A DNA stretch of 64,000 bases from DASRDB01 sp035652815 (GTDB lineage Bacteria > Chloroflexota > Ktedonobacteria > Ktedonobacterales > Ktedonobacteraceae): NCBI GenBank assembly GCA_035652815.1, contig DASRDB010000012.1, positions 124,001-188,000 on the forward strand, written 5' to 3'. Shown in pieces: positions 16,909-25,573 of the stretch (position 1 is its first letter; each line of letters begins with the position of its first letter). The notes beneath the pieces are model-generated. The model made no database searches, had not been told where the DNA came from, and saw nothing but the letters and a program-made list of their open reading frames with translations. The translations under genes and the position numbers were made by a program.

Positions 16909-18360
16909 ATGGAAAGAGAAACCGTTTCTCCCGTTCCAGAGCAGACGACGCTGCAACGCAACGCCATTGGTCTTCCTGGGGTCTTATTCCAATCTATCAC
17001 CACGATGGCACCCGCGTCTGCTGTTTCGTTTAGCCTGGGAGCCGCCATTCCATTTGCTGGCGGCGCGTTACCGCTTGCCGTCCTCATCGCGCTTATCGTC
17101 TGTTCCTTGATCGCCCTGAATATCGGCTCGCTGGCGAGATACCTGCCCTCGGCGGGCGGCTATTTCACCTTTGTCAGTCGCGGGCTGGGATCGCAGGCCG
17201 GTTGGATGACAGGCTGGTTATTCAGCCTGACCTACCTGCTGATCGTGCCATTACAATTGCTGGTGCTGGGGCCGGTCGCCGACCAGTTTGCGAACCAGTA
17301 CCTGCATCTCTCGTTCGGTCCGAACGGCTGGGCGGTGTGGGCCATGATCTTCGCGGTCATTGTCTTTGTTCTCACCTACTTCGGCATCAAAATCTCGGCG
17401 GACGCGGGAGTTATCCTCGGAACCATCGAGATCGCGGTCTTTGTGATCCTCTCACTCTGGCTCATCATCACGGCTGGCAGTAATAATACAGCCGCGACCT
17501 TCAATCCGTCCTCCAGTCTGGAAAGCGGTTCGGTTCTGGGGCCATTTCAGGGCGTGCTGCATGGCATGATCTTCGCCTTCCTGGCCTTCGCGGGTTTCGA
17601 GTCCTCGGCCCCGCTTGCGGAAGAGGCGCATGATCCCCGCAGCACTGTGCCACGTGCCATTCTGCTGGCAACAATTGTAATCGGCGTCTTCTACGTGTTC
17701 TGTTCGTATGCCGGAGTCGTGGGCTGGGGCATCAACAAACTTGGTTCTTACGCGAGCAACCCGAATCCCTGGGGAGTGCTGGCGACAAAGGTATGGGGCT
17801 TCTGGGCACTGATCGCCATTCTCGCCATTCTTAATAGCGCGCTGGCGAACGCGAACGCAGGCGTAAACGCGGCCTCGCGTGTTCTCTACGCGATGGCACG
17901 CACAGGAACCTATCCGAGGCCCTTAGCGCACTTGAGCAGTCGCTTCCGCACGCCCTCCATCGCTATCATCTTCACCATGATTGTTGGGGTGGTCTTCACG
18001 CTCTGGCCCGGCTTCGTCTTCCAACCCTCGAACGCTTTCGGTCTGGAAGGAACGATCATCACCATTTTGATCCTGGTGGTCTACATGGCAACCTGCCTTT
18101 CGGTGCCGTTCTTCTACCTGCGCGAGCATCGCGAGGAGTTCAATGTGTTCCGCCACATTCTCTTACCGGCGGTGCCTTTTATCGTGCTGATCTTCCCCAT
18201 CCTGGCGCAGTTCATTCCCGCGCCCTCATATCCCCTGAACCTGGCAGGCCCCATCTGCGCGGCCTGGTTCGTGCTGGGCCTGATCGTGGTTGCCTTCCTC
18301 AGCATACGCGCTCCCGAGGCGCTGGCAAGGAGCAATAAAATATATATTGAGGAAGAGTGA
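16909..18360 (+). CDS. APC-superfamily amino acid permease
   Basis: 483 aa from the ATG at 16909, which has AAGGAG 9 bases upstream; the open frame begins earlier at 16789 but lacks an SD there. About 12 hydrophobic helices. The first helix region carries the APC pattern (GLPGVLFQSITTMAPASAV) and the third to fourth helices follow YLPSAGGYFTFVSRGLG, both typical of amino acid/polyamine/cation permeases. GFESSAPLAEEAHDPRSTVPRA is the conserved loop after helix 6. Import of an amino acid by proton symport or exchange is likely; the substrate cannot be read. It is followed by a hairpin at 18370. Confidence 0.92.
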   Translation: MERETVSPVPEQTTLQRNAIGLPGVLFQSITTMAPASAVSFSLGAAIPFAGGALPLAVLIALIVCSLIALNIGSLARYLPSAGGYFTFVSRGLGSQAGWMTGWLFSLTYLLIVPLQLLVLGPVADQFANQYLHLSFGPNGWAVWAMIFAVIVFVLTYFGIKISADAGVILGTIEIAVFVILSLWLIITAGSNNTAATFNPSSSLESGSVLGPFQGVLHGMIFAFLAFAGFESSAPLAEEAHDPRSTVPRAILLATIVIGVFYVFCSYAGVVGWGINKLGSYASNPNPWGVLATKVWGFWALIAILAILNSALANANAGVNAASRVLYAMARTGTYPRPLAHLSSRFRTPSIAIIFTMIVGVVFTLWPGFVFQPSNAFGLEGTIITILILVVYMATCLSVPFFYLREHREEFNVFRHILLPAVPFIVLIFPILAQFIPAPSYPLNLAGPICAAWFVLGLIVVAFLSIRAPEALARSNKIYIEEE

Positions 18361-18369
18361 TATCTTTCG

Positions 18370-18394
18370 GGTGGACATCACATTGATGTCCACC
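18370..18394 (+). terminator. Hairpin after APC permease gene
   Basis: Arms GGTGGACATCA and TGATGTCCACC with a 3-base loop, starting 10 bp after the stop codon. No T run follows, so it may be a weak or Rho-assisted terminator or an mRNA-stabilising hairpin. Confidence 0.45.
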
Positions 18395-18596
18395 TGTGGA
18401 GAGTTACTCGAAACCAGGTGGCTTCCGGTTCCCTTTGTGCCAGTTGTGCCATCATTTTTGCATTTTTTAAGGGAGTTTTTCTTCCGAGGAAGAAGAGGGC
18501 AACCGAGCAGTGTAATTATTGTAACCGATGAAAAGGATTTTTGCAAGCTGATTTTTGTTGCTTTATTGTTCACATTCCTATCTCTATTATGTCAAA

Positions 18597-18658
18597 TGTG
18601 AAGTTATTTTCACAAACCCTAAAAAGTAATTGACCTTGGGGTTTTTATAGTGTATGCT
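18597..18658 (+). promoter_or_regulatory. Promoter and possible operator of the MerR-type gene
   Basis: TTGACC at 18630-18635 and TATGCT at 18653-18658 with a 17-bp spacer form a good promoter 46 bp before the ATG. Just upstream lies the inverted repeat TGTGAA-N6-TTCACA (18597-18614), a possible operator. The rest of the 343-bp gap shows nothing else. Confidence 0.45.
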
Positions 18659-18703
18659 CCTTCTTAAAAACAGTATAACTGAGTACAAAAGCGGAGAGAA
18701 TTG

Positions 18704-19423
18704 ATGGCATCTCACGTTTATACAACTGCTGAGGTTGTGAGTGCGACAGGCTTCTCTCAAAAGCAACTGGATTATTGGGCTTCGACAGGCTTGCTTGTGC
18801 CTGGCGTGCAGCAATCGCACGGAGCGGGAACCCGCAGATTGTACTCTGTAGATGACTTAGTACAACTACAATTCATTCGCCATCTCAAAAACTATGGATG
18901 GTCAACACGCAAAATTGGGCAGGCAGTAAGAACGCTACGAGAGGTAATGAACGTATCTGATCCGCTTAAATATGCGATTTTGGTGAATGGAAAAAATATG
19001 CTCATTGCCCTCTGCAAAACAAAGGACCTCGTTTCTGAGTACATTATAAATGGCATCGTTCGCTTTCTTGATGCAAATTGGAAGTACGCGCAAGCTGTAA
19101 ACGATGCAGGAATTCTAGGATATGTTCTGTATGGTGAGGTGGCACAGATTGTAGAGGCAATTAATCAGGAGATGTTAGCTATTCCCCAACGTCCTGAATC
19201 ATCAACAAAAGATGTTCGAAGATTGCAAGCTTTACAAGCGGCTAGAAAGTTGTCTTCCTCTGATCAGCTCAAGCTTTGCAACCCAGCCCCCGTCAATAAT
19301 TTCATCTTCTACGAATCCCACCACTGCCGCCACTTCTGTAATCAAGATATTCGCCTGTATCACTTCTTTCTCACTTTGCTGCATAATCGTAGGGATCGTT
19401 ATCAGGCTTTTCTGCACACCTGA
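18704..19423 (+). CDS. MerR-family transcriptional regulator
   Basis: 239 aa from the ATG at 18704 (GCGGAGAG upstream). The N-terminal winged helix fits MerR: YTTAEVVSATGFSQKQLDYW, a helix-turn-helix start, then RRLYSVDDLVQLQFIRHLK and GWSTRKIGQAVRTLRE. Residues about 80-170 may be an effector domain of unknown type; no Cys metal motif is present. The last 45 residues look unlike protein (CRHFCNQDIRLYHFF), while the opposite strand there reads more plausibly, so the C-terminus may be altered. The start sits just downstream of a good promoter and inverted repeat, consistent with autoregulation. Confidence 0.8.
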   Translation: MASHVYTTAEVVSATGFSQKQLDYWASTGLLVPGVQQSHGAGTRRLYSVDDLVQLQFIRHLKNYGWSTRKIGQAVRTLREVMNVSDPLKYAILVNGKNMLIALCKTKDLVSEYIINGIVRFLDANWKYAQAVNDAGILGYVLYGEVAQIVEAINQEMLAIPQRPESSTKDVRRLQALQAARKLSSSDQLKLCNPAPVNNFIFYESHHCRHFCNQDIRLYHFFLTLLHNRRDRYQAFLHT

Positions 19424-19450
19424 GCCGTCTCAGAAGGAGAGGTAGGCTAA

Positions 19451-19504
19451 GACAAAATGCATGTCAAATCAACCCGTTGAGGTTGATTTGACATGCATTT
19501 TGTC
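19451..19504. terminator. Perfect bidirectional terminator hairpin
   Basis: 24-bp perfect arms (GACAAAATGCATGTCAAATC plus AACC, and its complement) around the loop CGTTGA. It separates the MerR-type gene from the convergent membrane protein gene. Confidence 0.8.
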
Positions 19505-19552
19505 TCAACCCAGGTGAATCGCATTCCTACACGAATATGCCATTTGCGGGTT

Positions 19553-20239
19553 TTAGCGAGCGCTTTGATAGTTGGAAACGACCTGTTCTCTGCCTCTTCG
19601 ATAGCGGACATCGGGCAACAACACGGCGAAGAACAGGACGATCAGGCCGAAGACACGAATGATATCTCCTACGCGGTCGAGGGTATCATTGGGGGTAAAG
19701 TACTTCGGTAGGATGATAAAGTAGCCAAAGGAAAGCGCGAGGAAAGCAAGCGCCATTAATAAGCTGAAGCGAGTTTCCATCTTTACGAACGAGCAGGCGT
19801 AGTAGTAGAAGATGATATGACAGATCAACCCTCGCGACCCGCTAAGAAAGGTTTTGGTAAAGGTGGGTGAGGGAAACTCCGGCGGCAGAACCGGCGAAAG
19901 GAACATCAGGGCGAGAAGCAGCACTGAAATGACCAGTTGCCAACGCATCAGATTACGCAAATACGCCTCCGAAGCATTGATGAAGCTGAGCAGGATAAAG
20001 ATAAAGCTGACCGTCTGCCCTATGTAGTTGAACCAGTCAACATTGAGCGAGATACTCGTAACATTATCTCCGGCGAAGCCCGCTATTGCCGTCAATGAGA
20101 TGATGCCCATCGCGATAGCCAGAATGCCAATGCGACGGCTGCGAGCCTGGAAGTAGAGATAGAATGCTCGGAGCGATATGAAAAGCGAGACAAAAAATAG
20201 CGTCAGCGAAAGTAGATTCGGGACAAAATTTTGGTCCAT
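19553..20239 (-). CDS. Seven-helix integral membrane protein of unknown function
   Basis: 228 aa with about seven hydrophobic helices and short loops (FFVSLFISLRAFYLYF, GIISLTAIAGFAG, YIGQTVSFIFILLSF, LVISVLLLALMFLSPVL and further). GAGGAGTAAGG precedes the ATG. Not recognised. It lies 26 bp downstream of the GAF/winged-helix-type gene on the same strand and is probably co-transcribed. The pairing suggests a membrane sensor or anchor working with a cytoplasmic regulator; no catalytic motif is visible. Confidence 0.75.
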   Translation of the reverse strand: MDQNFVPNLLSLTLFFVSLFISLRAFYLYFQARSRRIGILAIAMGIISLTAIAGFAGDNVTSISLNVDWFNYIGQTVSFIFILLSFINASEAYLRNLMRWQLVISVLLLALMFLSPVLPPEFPSPTFTKTFLSGSRGLICHIIFYYYACSFVKMETRFSLLMALAFLALSFGYFIILPKYFTPNDTLDRVGDIIRVFGLIVLFFAVLLPDVRYRRGREQVVSNYQSAR

Positions 20240-20265
20240 AGTACCTTACTCCTCGTTCATAGGGT

Positions 20266-21192
20266 TCAAAACAGCTCGAAAAACAGCGAGCTTTCGACAG
20301 GTTGGCCGCCTGGTTCATACAGGTGGATACGCTCCTGTTTCAGCAAAATCTTCAGCACCACTATTGCTTCCTGCACATCAATATGCACGTGTTCGCAGAT
20401 TTCCTTTACGGTTCTGCTATCATTAACTGCTGCATAGAAGCGACGTGCCCGCTTATCCGAAATGATGGCTGCGCCGGACAGTGGATTGCTTGATGTTAAT
20501 AGAGCGCTATCTTCATTGCGCTTGGGAATGAGTTCATAGACACTCAAAGGGTCCTGCTGCTGAATAGGGACATTTTTCAATGCTGGTAGGCGTCCAGAGG
20601 TCGTGCTGGCAGGGGCTAAAAGAAAGCGGTTTTCCGATATTGACGTTGCCTGTCCAAGAATAAGATCAATAGCTGACAGCGTATCGCGTGTAGGAGGCTG
20701 CCGGAAATAGAGCAGTACGGCTACTCTTAAAGGCATGGCAATGGCATTACTGTTCGTGGACGGCAAGAGCATGTTGCTACGCATAAATGAGCAGGTGCAG
20801 TAATAGACTCCAAAACGCGCCAGCATGTTTGCTTGATAGGAAGCAAACAGTTTTTCCACCTGCCAGGACATAGAATCATATGTCCCGCTCAGAAATCGCT
20901 GGATGGTTGCCGCAACCTGGTCGTTCACCACAAATTGAATGGGCAATGCCGGATCCTGGCTTATATTGGCGCGTAGCTCAACCGATGTCTGTCCCATCCG
21001 GTCGGCGGATTGTACCCAAAATTGGGCCACCCTGGCTTGAAAAGAATGCACAAACTCGTTCGCGAGCCACTGAAATAGCTCATCAATATGGCTCATGTAT
21101 GCGGCAGTCCTATATAACTGCGCCGTAATGACGAGTTGGCGTCTACCCCTATTTAACGGCGTAGCGTCATGACCTGCCCCATAATCATCCAT
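20266..21192 (-). CDS. Putative GAF-like sensor protein with C-terminal winged-helix-like domain
   Basis: 308 aa from the ATG at 21192, 8 bases after GAGGAG. Residues about 25-190 (IDELFQWLANEFVHSF, VAVLLYFRQPP, SAIDLILGQATSISENR) look like a GAF-type sensory domain. Residues about 240-300 (ARRFYAAVNDSRTVKEICEH, VLKILLKQERIHLYEPGG) resemble the winged-helix tail seen in DUF4388/PatA-type proteins. Family placement is by pattern only. It starts a two-gene unit with the seven-helix protein. No kinase or phosphatase motif is present. Confidence 0.7.
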   Translation of the reverse strand: MDDYGAGHDATPLNRGRRQLVITAQLYRTAAYMSHIDELFQWLANEFVHSFQARVAQFWVQSADRMGQTSVELRANISQDPALPIQFVVNDQVAATIQRFLSGTYDSMSWQVEKLFASYQANMLARFGVYYCTCSFMRSNMLLPSTNSNAIAMPLRVAVLLYFRQPPTRDTLSAIDLILGQATSISENRFLLAPASTTSGRLPALKNVPIQQQDPLSVYELIPKRNEDSALLTSSNPLSGAAIISDKRARRFYAAVNDSRTVKEICEHVHIDVQEAIVVLKILLKQERIHLYEPGGQPVESSLFFELF

Positions 21193-21714
21193 CACCACTG
21201 CTCCTCAGTAGGGAATTCCAGATTCTATACAGTTTCGCTCTCTATCTTATCCTGATGTACTTGCTTCCTTACAACCGCATGTCTATCAATAGCTATATCC
21301 ACAAACAATCGGCTTCGTTTGCTAATAAGCACGATATCAGCTTAATTGCGCATTCGTCCAAAGCTAAAACCTTTCCGACTTACGCAATTGGATCCGTATA
21401 ATAGCAGGTCTTTTGAGAGCAATACCGTCCAGGTTAAAATGTTGCGCGTAAACAAGAGCTTTCTTCTTACATCCCCCTCTGTAAGAGGATATCACTATAT
21501 CCCTATTCGTCAAGCAAATAACTTTGAAATAGTAATATCTACCTATACGAAACAAAAAAACTTATCTGTTCTTAGCCCGTCCAATACCTTTTATATACAT
21601 TATTACCAAAATTACCTAGATAGATTGCCGGATTTCTATGCCTATGTTATAAAAAGCAGGTGGGGGTCATAAACCATATTTTGTTTGTAGTCATGGAATT
21701 CTAAGGAGTGTGTA
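21193..21714. other. AT-rich intergenic region with no supported gene
   Basis: 522 bp between the divergent sensor and phosphatase-like genes, clearly more AT-rich than the surroundings. One open frame (21346-21672) exists but has no SD and an implausible composition. Promoters for both flanking genes probably lie here; I could not pick out convincing boxes. Confidence 0.5.
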
Positions 21715-23094
21715 ATGCACAAACCACCTATCCCCAAACGTAAGTGGATTCTTAGTGCCGTTCTTTTTGTTGTATTTGCTGCCAGCCTGGTTGTGGGTCT
21801 GGGCCTCAAAAACGCTCATGCCGACCAGGGGAACTCCGTACCAGCCAGATATGCCTTCGTCGTTATTCTCGATGGCGGGCATCCAGAGTTGTACAATGCC
21901 ACCAATGCCCCTTTTCTGACCAGTCTGAAAGCGCAGGGGGCCAGCTACTCCAATGCCCAGGCGCAGGTACCCGCCGATTCGATTACCAATATTATGGGCC
22001 TCTTCACCGGAACTGATGCTTCACATCATGGGTTTCCCTATGAGACGTTCTGGGATCGCCAGTATAACCACCTGATCGAGCTGGACGAAACTCCGGTTCT
22101 GCCCCCGCAGATCACGCAAGATCGTGATGTTGGTCGCGCCTGCACGCTGTTCCAGGCAGCAAAGGCTGCTCATCTGACGACGGCCTTTATCTCGAAATAT
22201 CCGGCGTATGACGTCCTGGACGGGCCAAGCAACTGCTCTGTCTATGGCGGAGTAGGCGTGGATAATCTGCAAACCCCCACCTTCGCCGACTTCCAGGGTA
22301 CCCCACAGCAGTACGACCAGATGAATTTCGACACGGTGCGCGCCGAGATCAACTCGGGTCCTAACCGCCCGAACGTCTTTGGTCTGTACGCCGTAGCCCC
22401 CAATTCCATCATGAAACAGTATGGCATCAACTCGCCGCAGGTAGCACAAACCATCCAGTTTGAGGATAGCCAGATTGCCCAGACGGTGGCGCTGCTCAAG
22501 CAGGTGGGCATCTACAATCAGACCGAGATTACTATCGTCAACGATCATGGGAATACCGCGCTGACGGAGGCCATTCCCGATCACGGGCCGGGCAGTATCG
22601 ATCAGTATCTGAATGATAATGGCATTCCTACCGTTCAGACCACGACTGACCGCGTGGCCCTGGTCTACCTGAAGAATCCTTTCCAGGCGCAGGCGGCCAT
22701 CAATCTGCTCAGCACACCTGCGAATATGGCGCAGTTCGGTATCCAGGCGATTACCCCTGCTTCGGATCTGGGAGCCTATATGGTGACACCCGCGTACCGC
22801 ACGCCTGACTTTATCGTCTGGCCGACCGATGGCTCAAATGGCACCCAGGCAGTCGTTTACGATACTCCGCCTCTCAGCAAGCTGGCCGAACATGGCGGAC
22901 GTGGCGCAGCCGATCAAAACGTGATGATCATTATGGAAGGTCCTGGCGTTCAGGCCGGATATACAACCAACAATCATGTCTGGCTTATGCAGGTCGGGAC
23001 AACCATCGCTCACGATATGTGCCTGAACCTGGCAAACGCGACCTACCCGGCGCTCCCCGGAACCAGCGCTGACAATAACAACTGTCAAAACTAA
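21715..23094 (+). CDS. Exported alkaline phosphatase/phosphodiesterase superfamily protein
   Basis: 459 aa. The signal peptide (about 1-36) ends AHA before DQGN. The mature part has the metal-binding start VVILDGGHPELYNATNAPFL, a probable nucleophile region PADSITNIMGLFTG, and later metal sites NDHGNTALTEAI and LAEHGGRGAADQNVMIIM. This order fits the type I phosphodiesterase/nucleotide pyrophosphatase branch of the alkaline phosphatase fold. Likely role: phosphate ester or diester cleavage outside the cell; the substrate is unknown. CTAAGGAG precedes the ATG, and a strong terminator follows 18 bp after the stop. Confidence 0.88.
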   Translation: MHKPPIPKRKWILSAVLFVVFAASLVVGLGLKNAHADQGNSVPARYAFVVILDGGHPELYNATNAPFLTSLKAQGASYSNAQAQVPADSITNIMGLFTGTDASHHGFPYETFWDRQYNHLIELDETPVLPPQITQDRDVGRACTLFQAAKAAHLTTAFISKYPAYDVLDGPSNCSVYGGVGVDNLQTPTFADFQGTPQQYDQMNFDTVRAEINSGPNRPNVFGLYAVAPNSIMKQYGINSPQVAQTIQFEDSQIAQTVALLKQVGIYNQTEITIVNDHGNTALTEAIPDHGPGSIDQYLNDNGIPTVQTTTDRVALVYLKNPFQAQAAINLLSTPANMAQFGIQAITPASDLGAYMVTPAYRTPDFIVWPTDGSNGTQAVVYDTPPLSKLAEHGGRGAADQNVMIIMEGPGVQAGYTTNNHVWLMQVGTTIAHDMCLNLANATYPALPGTSADNNNCQN

Positions 23095-23111
23095 AGAGCA
23101 AGCTGATTATC

Positions 23112-23151
23112 AGAGGAAGCATTTCAGAGTTGAATCTGAAATGCTTCCTCT
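23112..23151. terminator. Bidirectional terminator hairpin
   Basis: 17-bp perfect arms (AGAGGAAGCATTTCAGA and complement) around GTTGAA, followed by TTAATTTT on the + strand. It ends the phosphatase-like gene and probably the leftward ccm operon. Confidence 0.8.
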
Positions 23152-23675
23152 TAATTTTGTGTACCCCGTTTTCTCACCGCCATATTCAAAGCAAACGGCC
23201 AGCGCCACACCTCGAGGATGAGCAGGTTGAAGAGCAAGACCACGATAGCGAAGGAGATGGGCGGCACGCCATGATCGACGAAGATGCCGCGCAGGGCCAT
23301 TGCCACAGGCCAGGATGCCAGCCAGGAAAGAGCGGTGCGAATTGCCATCGCTTTTGGCGAATCGAACAGAGACCGGCGAAACGCGCCCACAAAAGGGGAG
23401 ACGATAAACCAGCCCGCCATGAAAGGGAGCGCGGTCAACACGATATGCGGAACCGCTGCCAGTCCGCCGGGTTCGCCATGCGTGCGCGTGCCAAGCGTGG
23501 CGAAAATCAGGAAGCAGAGCGCGTCTCCGATCACCAGCATAATCACCGATTGGCGATATGACCAGGGCTTAGATGATGCGAATTGCCTCTTATTGCCCTC
23601 GTTCGCGGCGCTCGCGGTATTTTCAAGAGATAGTTTTCGTTCTCGCGCCCGATTCCGCGCGGTTGATTTTGGCAT
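23151..23675 (-). CDS. DUF3054 family membrane protein
   Basis: 174 aa. A basic N-terminus (1-40) is followed by four hydrophobic helices. The stretches VIGDALCFLIFATLG, ALPFMAGWFIVSPFVGAF and ALRGIFVDHGVPPISFAIV match the DUF3054 pattern of small four-helix membrane proteins of unknown function. GAGGAG lies 9 bases before the ATG. It starts 14 bp after the ccmD-like stop and is the last gene of the leftward cytochrome c maturation cluster. A role in that pathway is possible from position only. Confidence 0.82.
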   Translation of the reverse strand: MPKSTARNRARERKLSLENTASAANEGNKRQFASSKPWSYRQSVIMLVIGDALCFLIFATLGTRTHGEPGGLAAVPHIVLTALPFMAGWFIVSPFVGAFRRSLFDSPKAMAIRTALSWLASWPVAMALRGIFVDHGVPPISFAIVVLLFNLLILEVWRWPFALNMAVRKRGTQN

Positions 23676-23689
23676 TGTCGCCGTCTCCT

Positions 23690-23848
23690 CTATGCTTGCT
23701 GCTTTTCGCGCTGCTCGCGCACGAGTTCTTCAACAGCGGCGAGTTCGGTGCGCACGCCGCGCAGGCGCAGCATAACCACACCGAGATAGGCAAACAGGCC
23801 AGCCCAGATGACAATGTAGGCGGCAACAAGATAACCAAAGCCTTGCAT
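23690..23848 (-). CDS. ccmD: CcmD-like haem exporter small subunit
   Basis: 52 aa, translated by hand: starts MQGFGYLVAAYIVIWAG. One N-terminal membrane helix (about 5-27) is followed by a basic amphipathic tail (RLRGVRTELAAVEELV). Size, topology and position match CcmD, which helps release holo-CcmE from the CcmABC complex. AGGA lies just upstream of the ATG. It is downstream of ccmC, separated by a family B repeat. CcmD sequences are poorly conserved, so context carries much of the call. Confidence 0.8.
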   Translation of the reverse strand: MQGFGYLVAAYIVIWAGLFAYLGVVMLRLRGVRTELAAVEELVREQREKQQA

Positions 23849-23870
23849 CTATTTCCTCTTTCTTTTCCTA

Positions 23871-23992
23871 TGTAGGAACGCGATTATGAACATTGACAAT
23901 TAAAAGGGAATAATCCTGTAGGGACGCGATTGATCGCGTCCTGCTGGCCCACACGCGCATCCGGGCAGGACGCGATCAATCGCGTCCCTACA
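23871..23992. repeat. TGTAGGG-type palindromic element (family B) with extra outer arm
   Basis: 23917-23992 is a 76-bp inverted repeat with arms TGTAGGGACGCGATTGATCG and complement. A further arm TGTAGGAACGCGATTATGAA starts at 23871, as in family A. The right end lies in the ccmC 3' end and forms its stop codon. Confidence 0.88.
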
Positions 23993-24740
23993 GGGGAATA
24001 TCCGTTTCAAGTTCGGCACGCAGGCGCTGAGCAAGCGTTTGCATGCGCTGTAACTGGTAAATCTGGATCATCAAAAAACTAAAAAGCAGGGTAAACGAGG
24101 TCAATGAGATCATCAGCGTCAGCACAACCGAGGGCGGTAAGGCATCCTGTACGCCTACTTGCAGGGTGGGATGCAGTGTGCGCCACCAGTTGACGGACTC
24201 GTAGATGATGGGCACGTCGATGACGCCGAGAATGGCAAGCACCGCGCCTGCTCTCGCGCTGGCATGAGTGCGGCCCATGTAGCTGCGCAGCATCAGGTAG
24301 GCGATGTAGATGAACCACAGGATCAGGGTGGTAGTCAGGCGAGCATCCCATGTCCACCACGTTCCCCAGGTGGTCTTGCCCCAGATGGAGCCGCTTATGA
24401 GAGCCAGCGTGATAAAGACCGCGCCGAGTTCTGCCGAGGCCCGGGCCGCGAAATCCCAACGCTCATCCTTTTTAATCAGGTAGCCGATGCCAGCCGCAGC
24501 CGTGATAACCAGGCCAAGCATGCCCAGCCAGGCGCTCGGCACGTGAAAATAGAAGATGCGCTGCGGTTCTCCCTGCACAGAGTCCTCGGGCGCGTACAGG
24601 AAGATCATCCAGATTGAGACCAGCATGCCGATTAAAGACAGGATGCCGAGTACCAGCGAGGCCATCGGAAAGCGCGCAGGGGTTCGCTTCGTGTCGATGA
24701 CGGGCTGTTCGGCCCTGTTGGTTTGATTTATTATTGCCAT
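23988..24740 (-). CDS. ccmC: Haem exporter / cytochrome c maturation protein CcmC
   Basis: 250 aa, six hydrophobic helices. The tryptophan-rich WWD region reads WGTWWTWDARLT (about 125-135), with flanking haem-ligand candidates His66 (FHVPSAW) and His190 (RTLHPT). CcmC presents haem to CcmE on the outer face of the membrane. The ATG has AAGGAGC upstream. The N-terminus (about 1-25) is an unusual soluble extension. The last codons CTG TAG lie at the end of a family B repeat (TGTAGGG), so the stop codon comes from that element. Part of the leftward ccm cluster. Confidence 0.95.
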   Translation of the reverse strand: MAIINQTNRAEQPVIDTKRTPARFPMASLVLGILSLIGMLVSIWMIFLYAPEDSVQGEPQRIFYFHVPSAWLGMLGLVITAAAGIGYLIKKDERWDFAARASAELGAVFITLALISGSIWGKTTWGTWWTWDARLTTTLILWFIYIAYLMLRSYMGRTHASARAGAVLAILGVIDVPIIYESVNWWRTLHPTLQVGVQDALPPSVVLTLMISLTSFTLLFSFLMIQIYQLQRMQTLAQRLRAELETDIPL

Positions 24741-24786
24741 ACGATTGCTCCTTGTAAAACCAGGTGAGAGGCCAACCGCCTCTCCC

Positions 24787-24908
24787 TGTCATCCTGAGCG
24801 CAGCGAAGGATCTCCATCCCCGCTGAATCGTGTGCAACCGCCTGAGATCCTTCGCTGCGCTCAGGATGACATGCCTGGTTGTTCACGTTCATCATCGCGT
24901 CCCTACAG
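24787..24908. repeat. Composite palindromic element (family A)
   Basis: Inner inverted repeat with arms TGTCATCCTGAGCGCAGCGA and complement, plus a right outer arm CATCATCGCGTCCCTACA. The left outer arm is missing. It fills the gap between ccmB and ccmC. Confidence 0.9.
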
Positions 24909-24910
24909 GA

Positions 24911-25573
24911 TTATTCCTCTATTACAAATTCAAACATGAGCATGGATGCGCTCAGGAAAATAACGTCAAAGGCGGCGATGAGACCGAGCCAGGGCGGTTC
25001 ATTGAACGATGGGGCCATCAGGGAACCTGTGGCGCGCACCGCTCCAATCACCACCGGGACAATCAAAGGAAAGACTAAAAGCGGTAATAATAGCTCACGG
25101 GCCGAGGTCGCGGCGGCCATTGCCGAGAATAAGGTGCCGATGGCGGCGATGCCGATGGTGCCAAGCAGCACGATGGGCAAAAACGCGCCAAAGAGCGGGA
25201 TGTTGAACAGCGCCGCGAATACCGGCAGCGCGACCAGTTCTACGACGCCAATAAAGAGCAGGTTGCCGAGCAGTTTCGCCAGGTAAATGGCCTTACGATC
25301 TACCGGGCAGAGCAGCAGGCGATCCATTGAGCCGCGCTCGCGTTCGGCAGCGATGGTGCGACCTAATCCTAGCAGGCTGGCGAAAACGAAGGCCACCCAT
25401 AACGCGCCCGGCGCAATCGCGGCCTTGTTGTCGGCGCGCAGGTCGAAGGCGAAATTGAAGATCACCAGCACGAGCAGGGCAAACATGCCCATACCCATCC
25501 AGGTTTGCCGACTGCGCAGTTCGCAGCGAATATCTTTCCATAGGATTGCCAGCACTTGCGAGAAAAAGATCAT
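24911..25573 (-). CDS. ccmB: Haem exporter protein CcmB
   Basis: 220 aa from the ATG at 25573, which overlaps the ccmA stop by 4 bp (ATGA); a longer upstream frame overlaps ccmA and is rejected. Six hydrophobic helices of ABC-2/CcmB type: WKDIRCELRSRQTW at the N-terminus, then WVAFVFASLLGLGRTIAAERERGSMDRL, the conserved CcmB loop, and LLLPLLVFPLIVPVVIGAV. Forms the membrane part of the CcmAB haem ABC transporter. It ends just before a family A repeat. Confidence 0.93.
   Translation of the reverse strand: MIFFSQVLAILWKDIRCELRSRQTWMGMGMFALLVLVIFNFAFDLRADNKAAIAPGALWVAFVFASLLGLGRTIAAERERGSMDRLLLCPVDRKAIYLAKLLGNLLFIGVVELVALPVFAALFNIPLFGAFLPIVLLGTIGIAAIGTLFSAMAAATSARELLLPLLVFPLIVPVVIGAVRATGSLMAPSFNEPPWLGLIAAFDVIFLSASMLMFEFVIEE

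Noticed and set aside
21346..21672. 108-aa rightward open frame in an AT-rich gap
   Set aside because: No SD, odd composition and no recognisable feature; low stop density is expected by chance.
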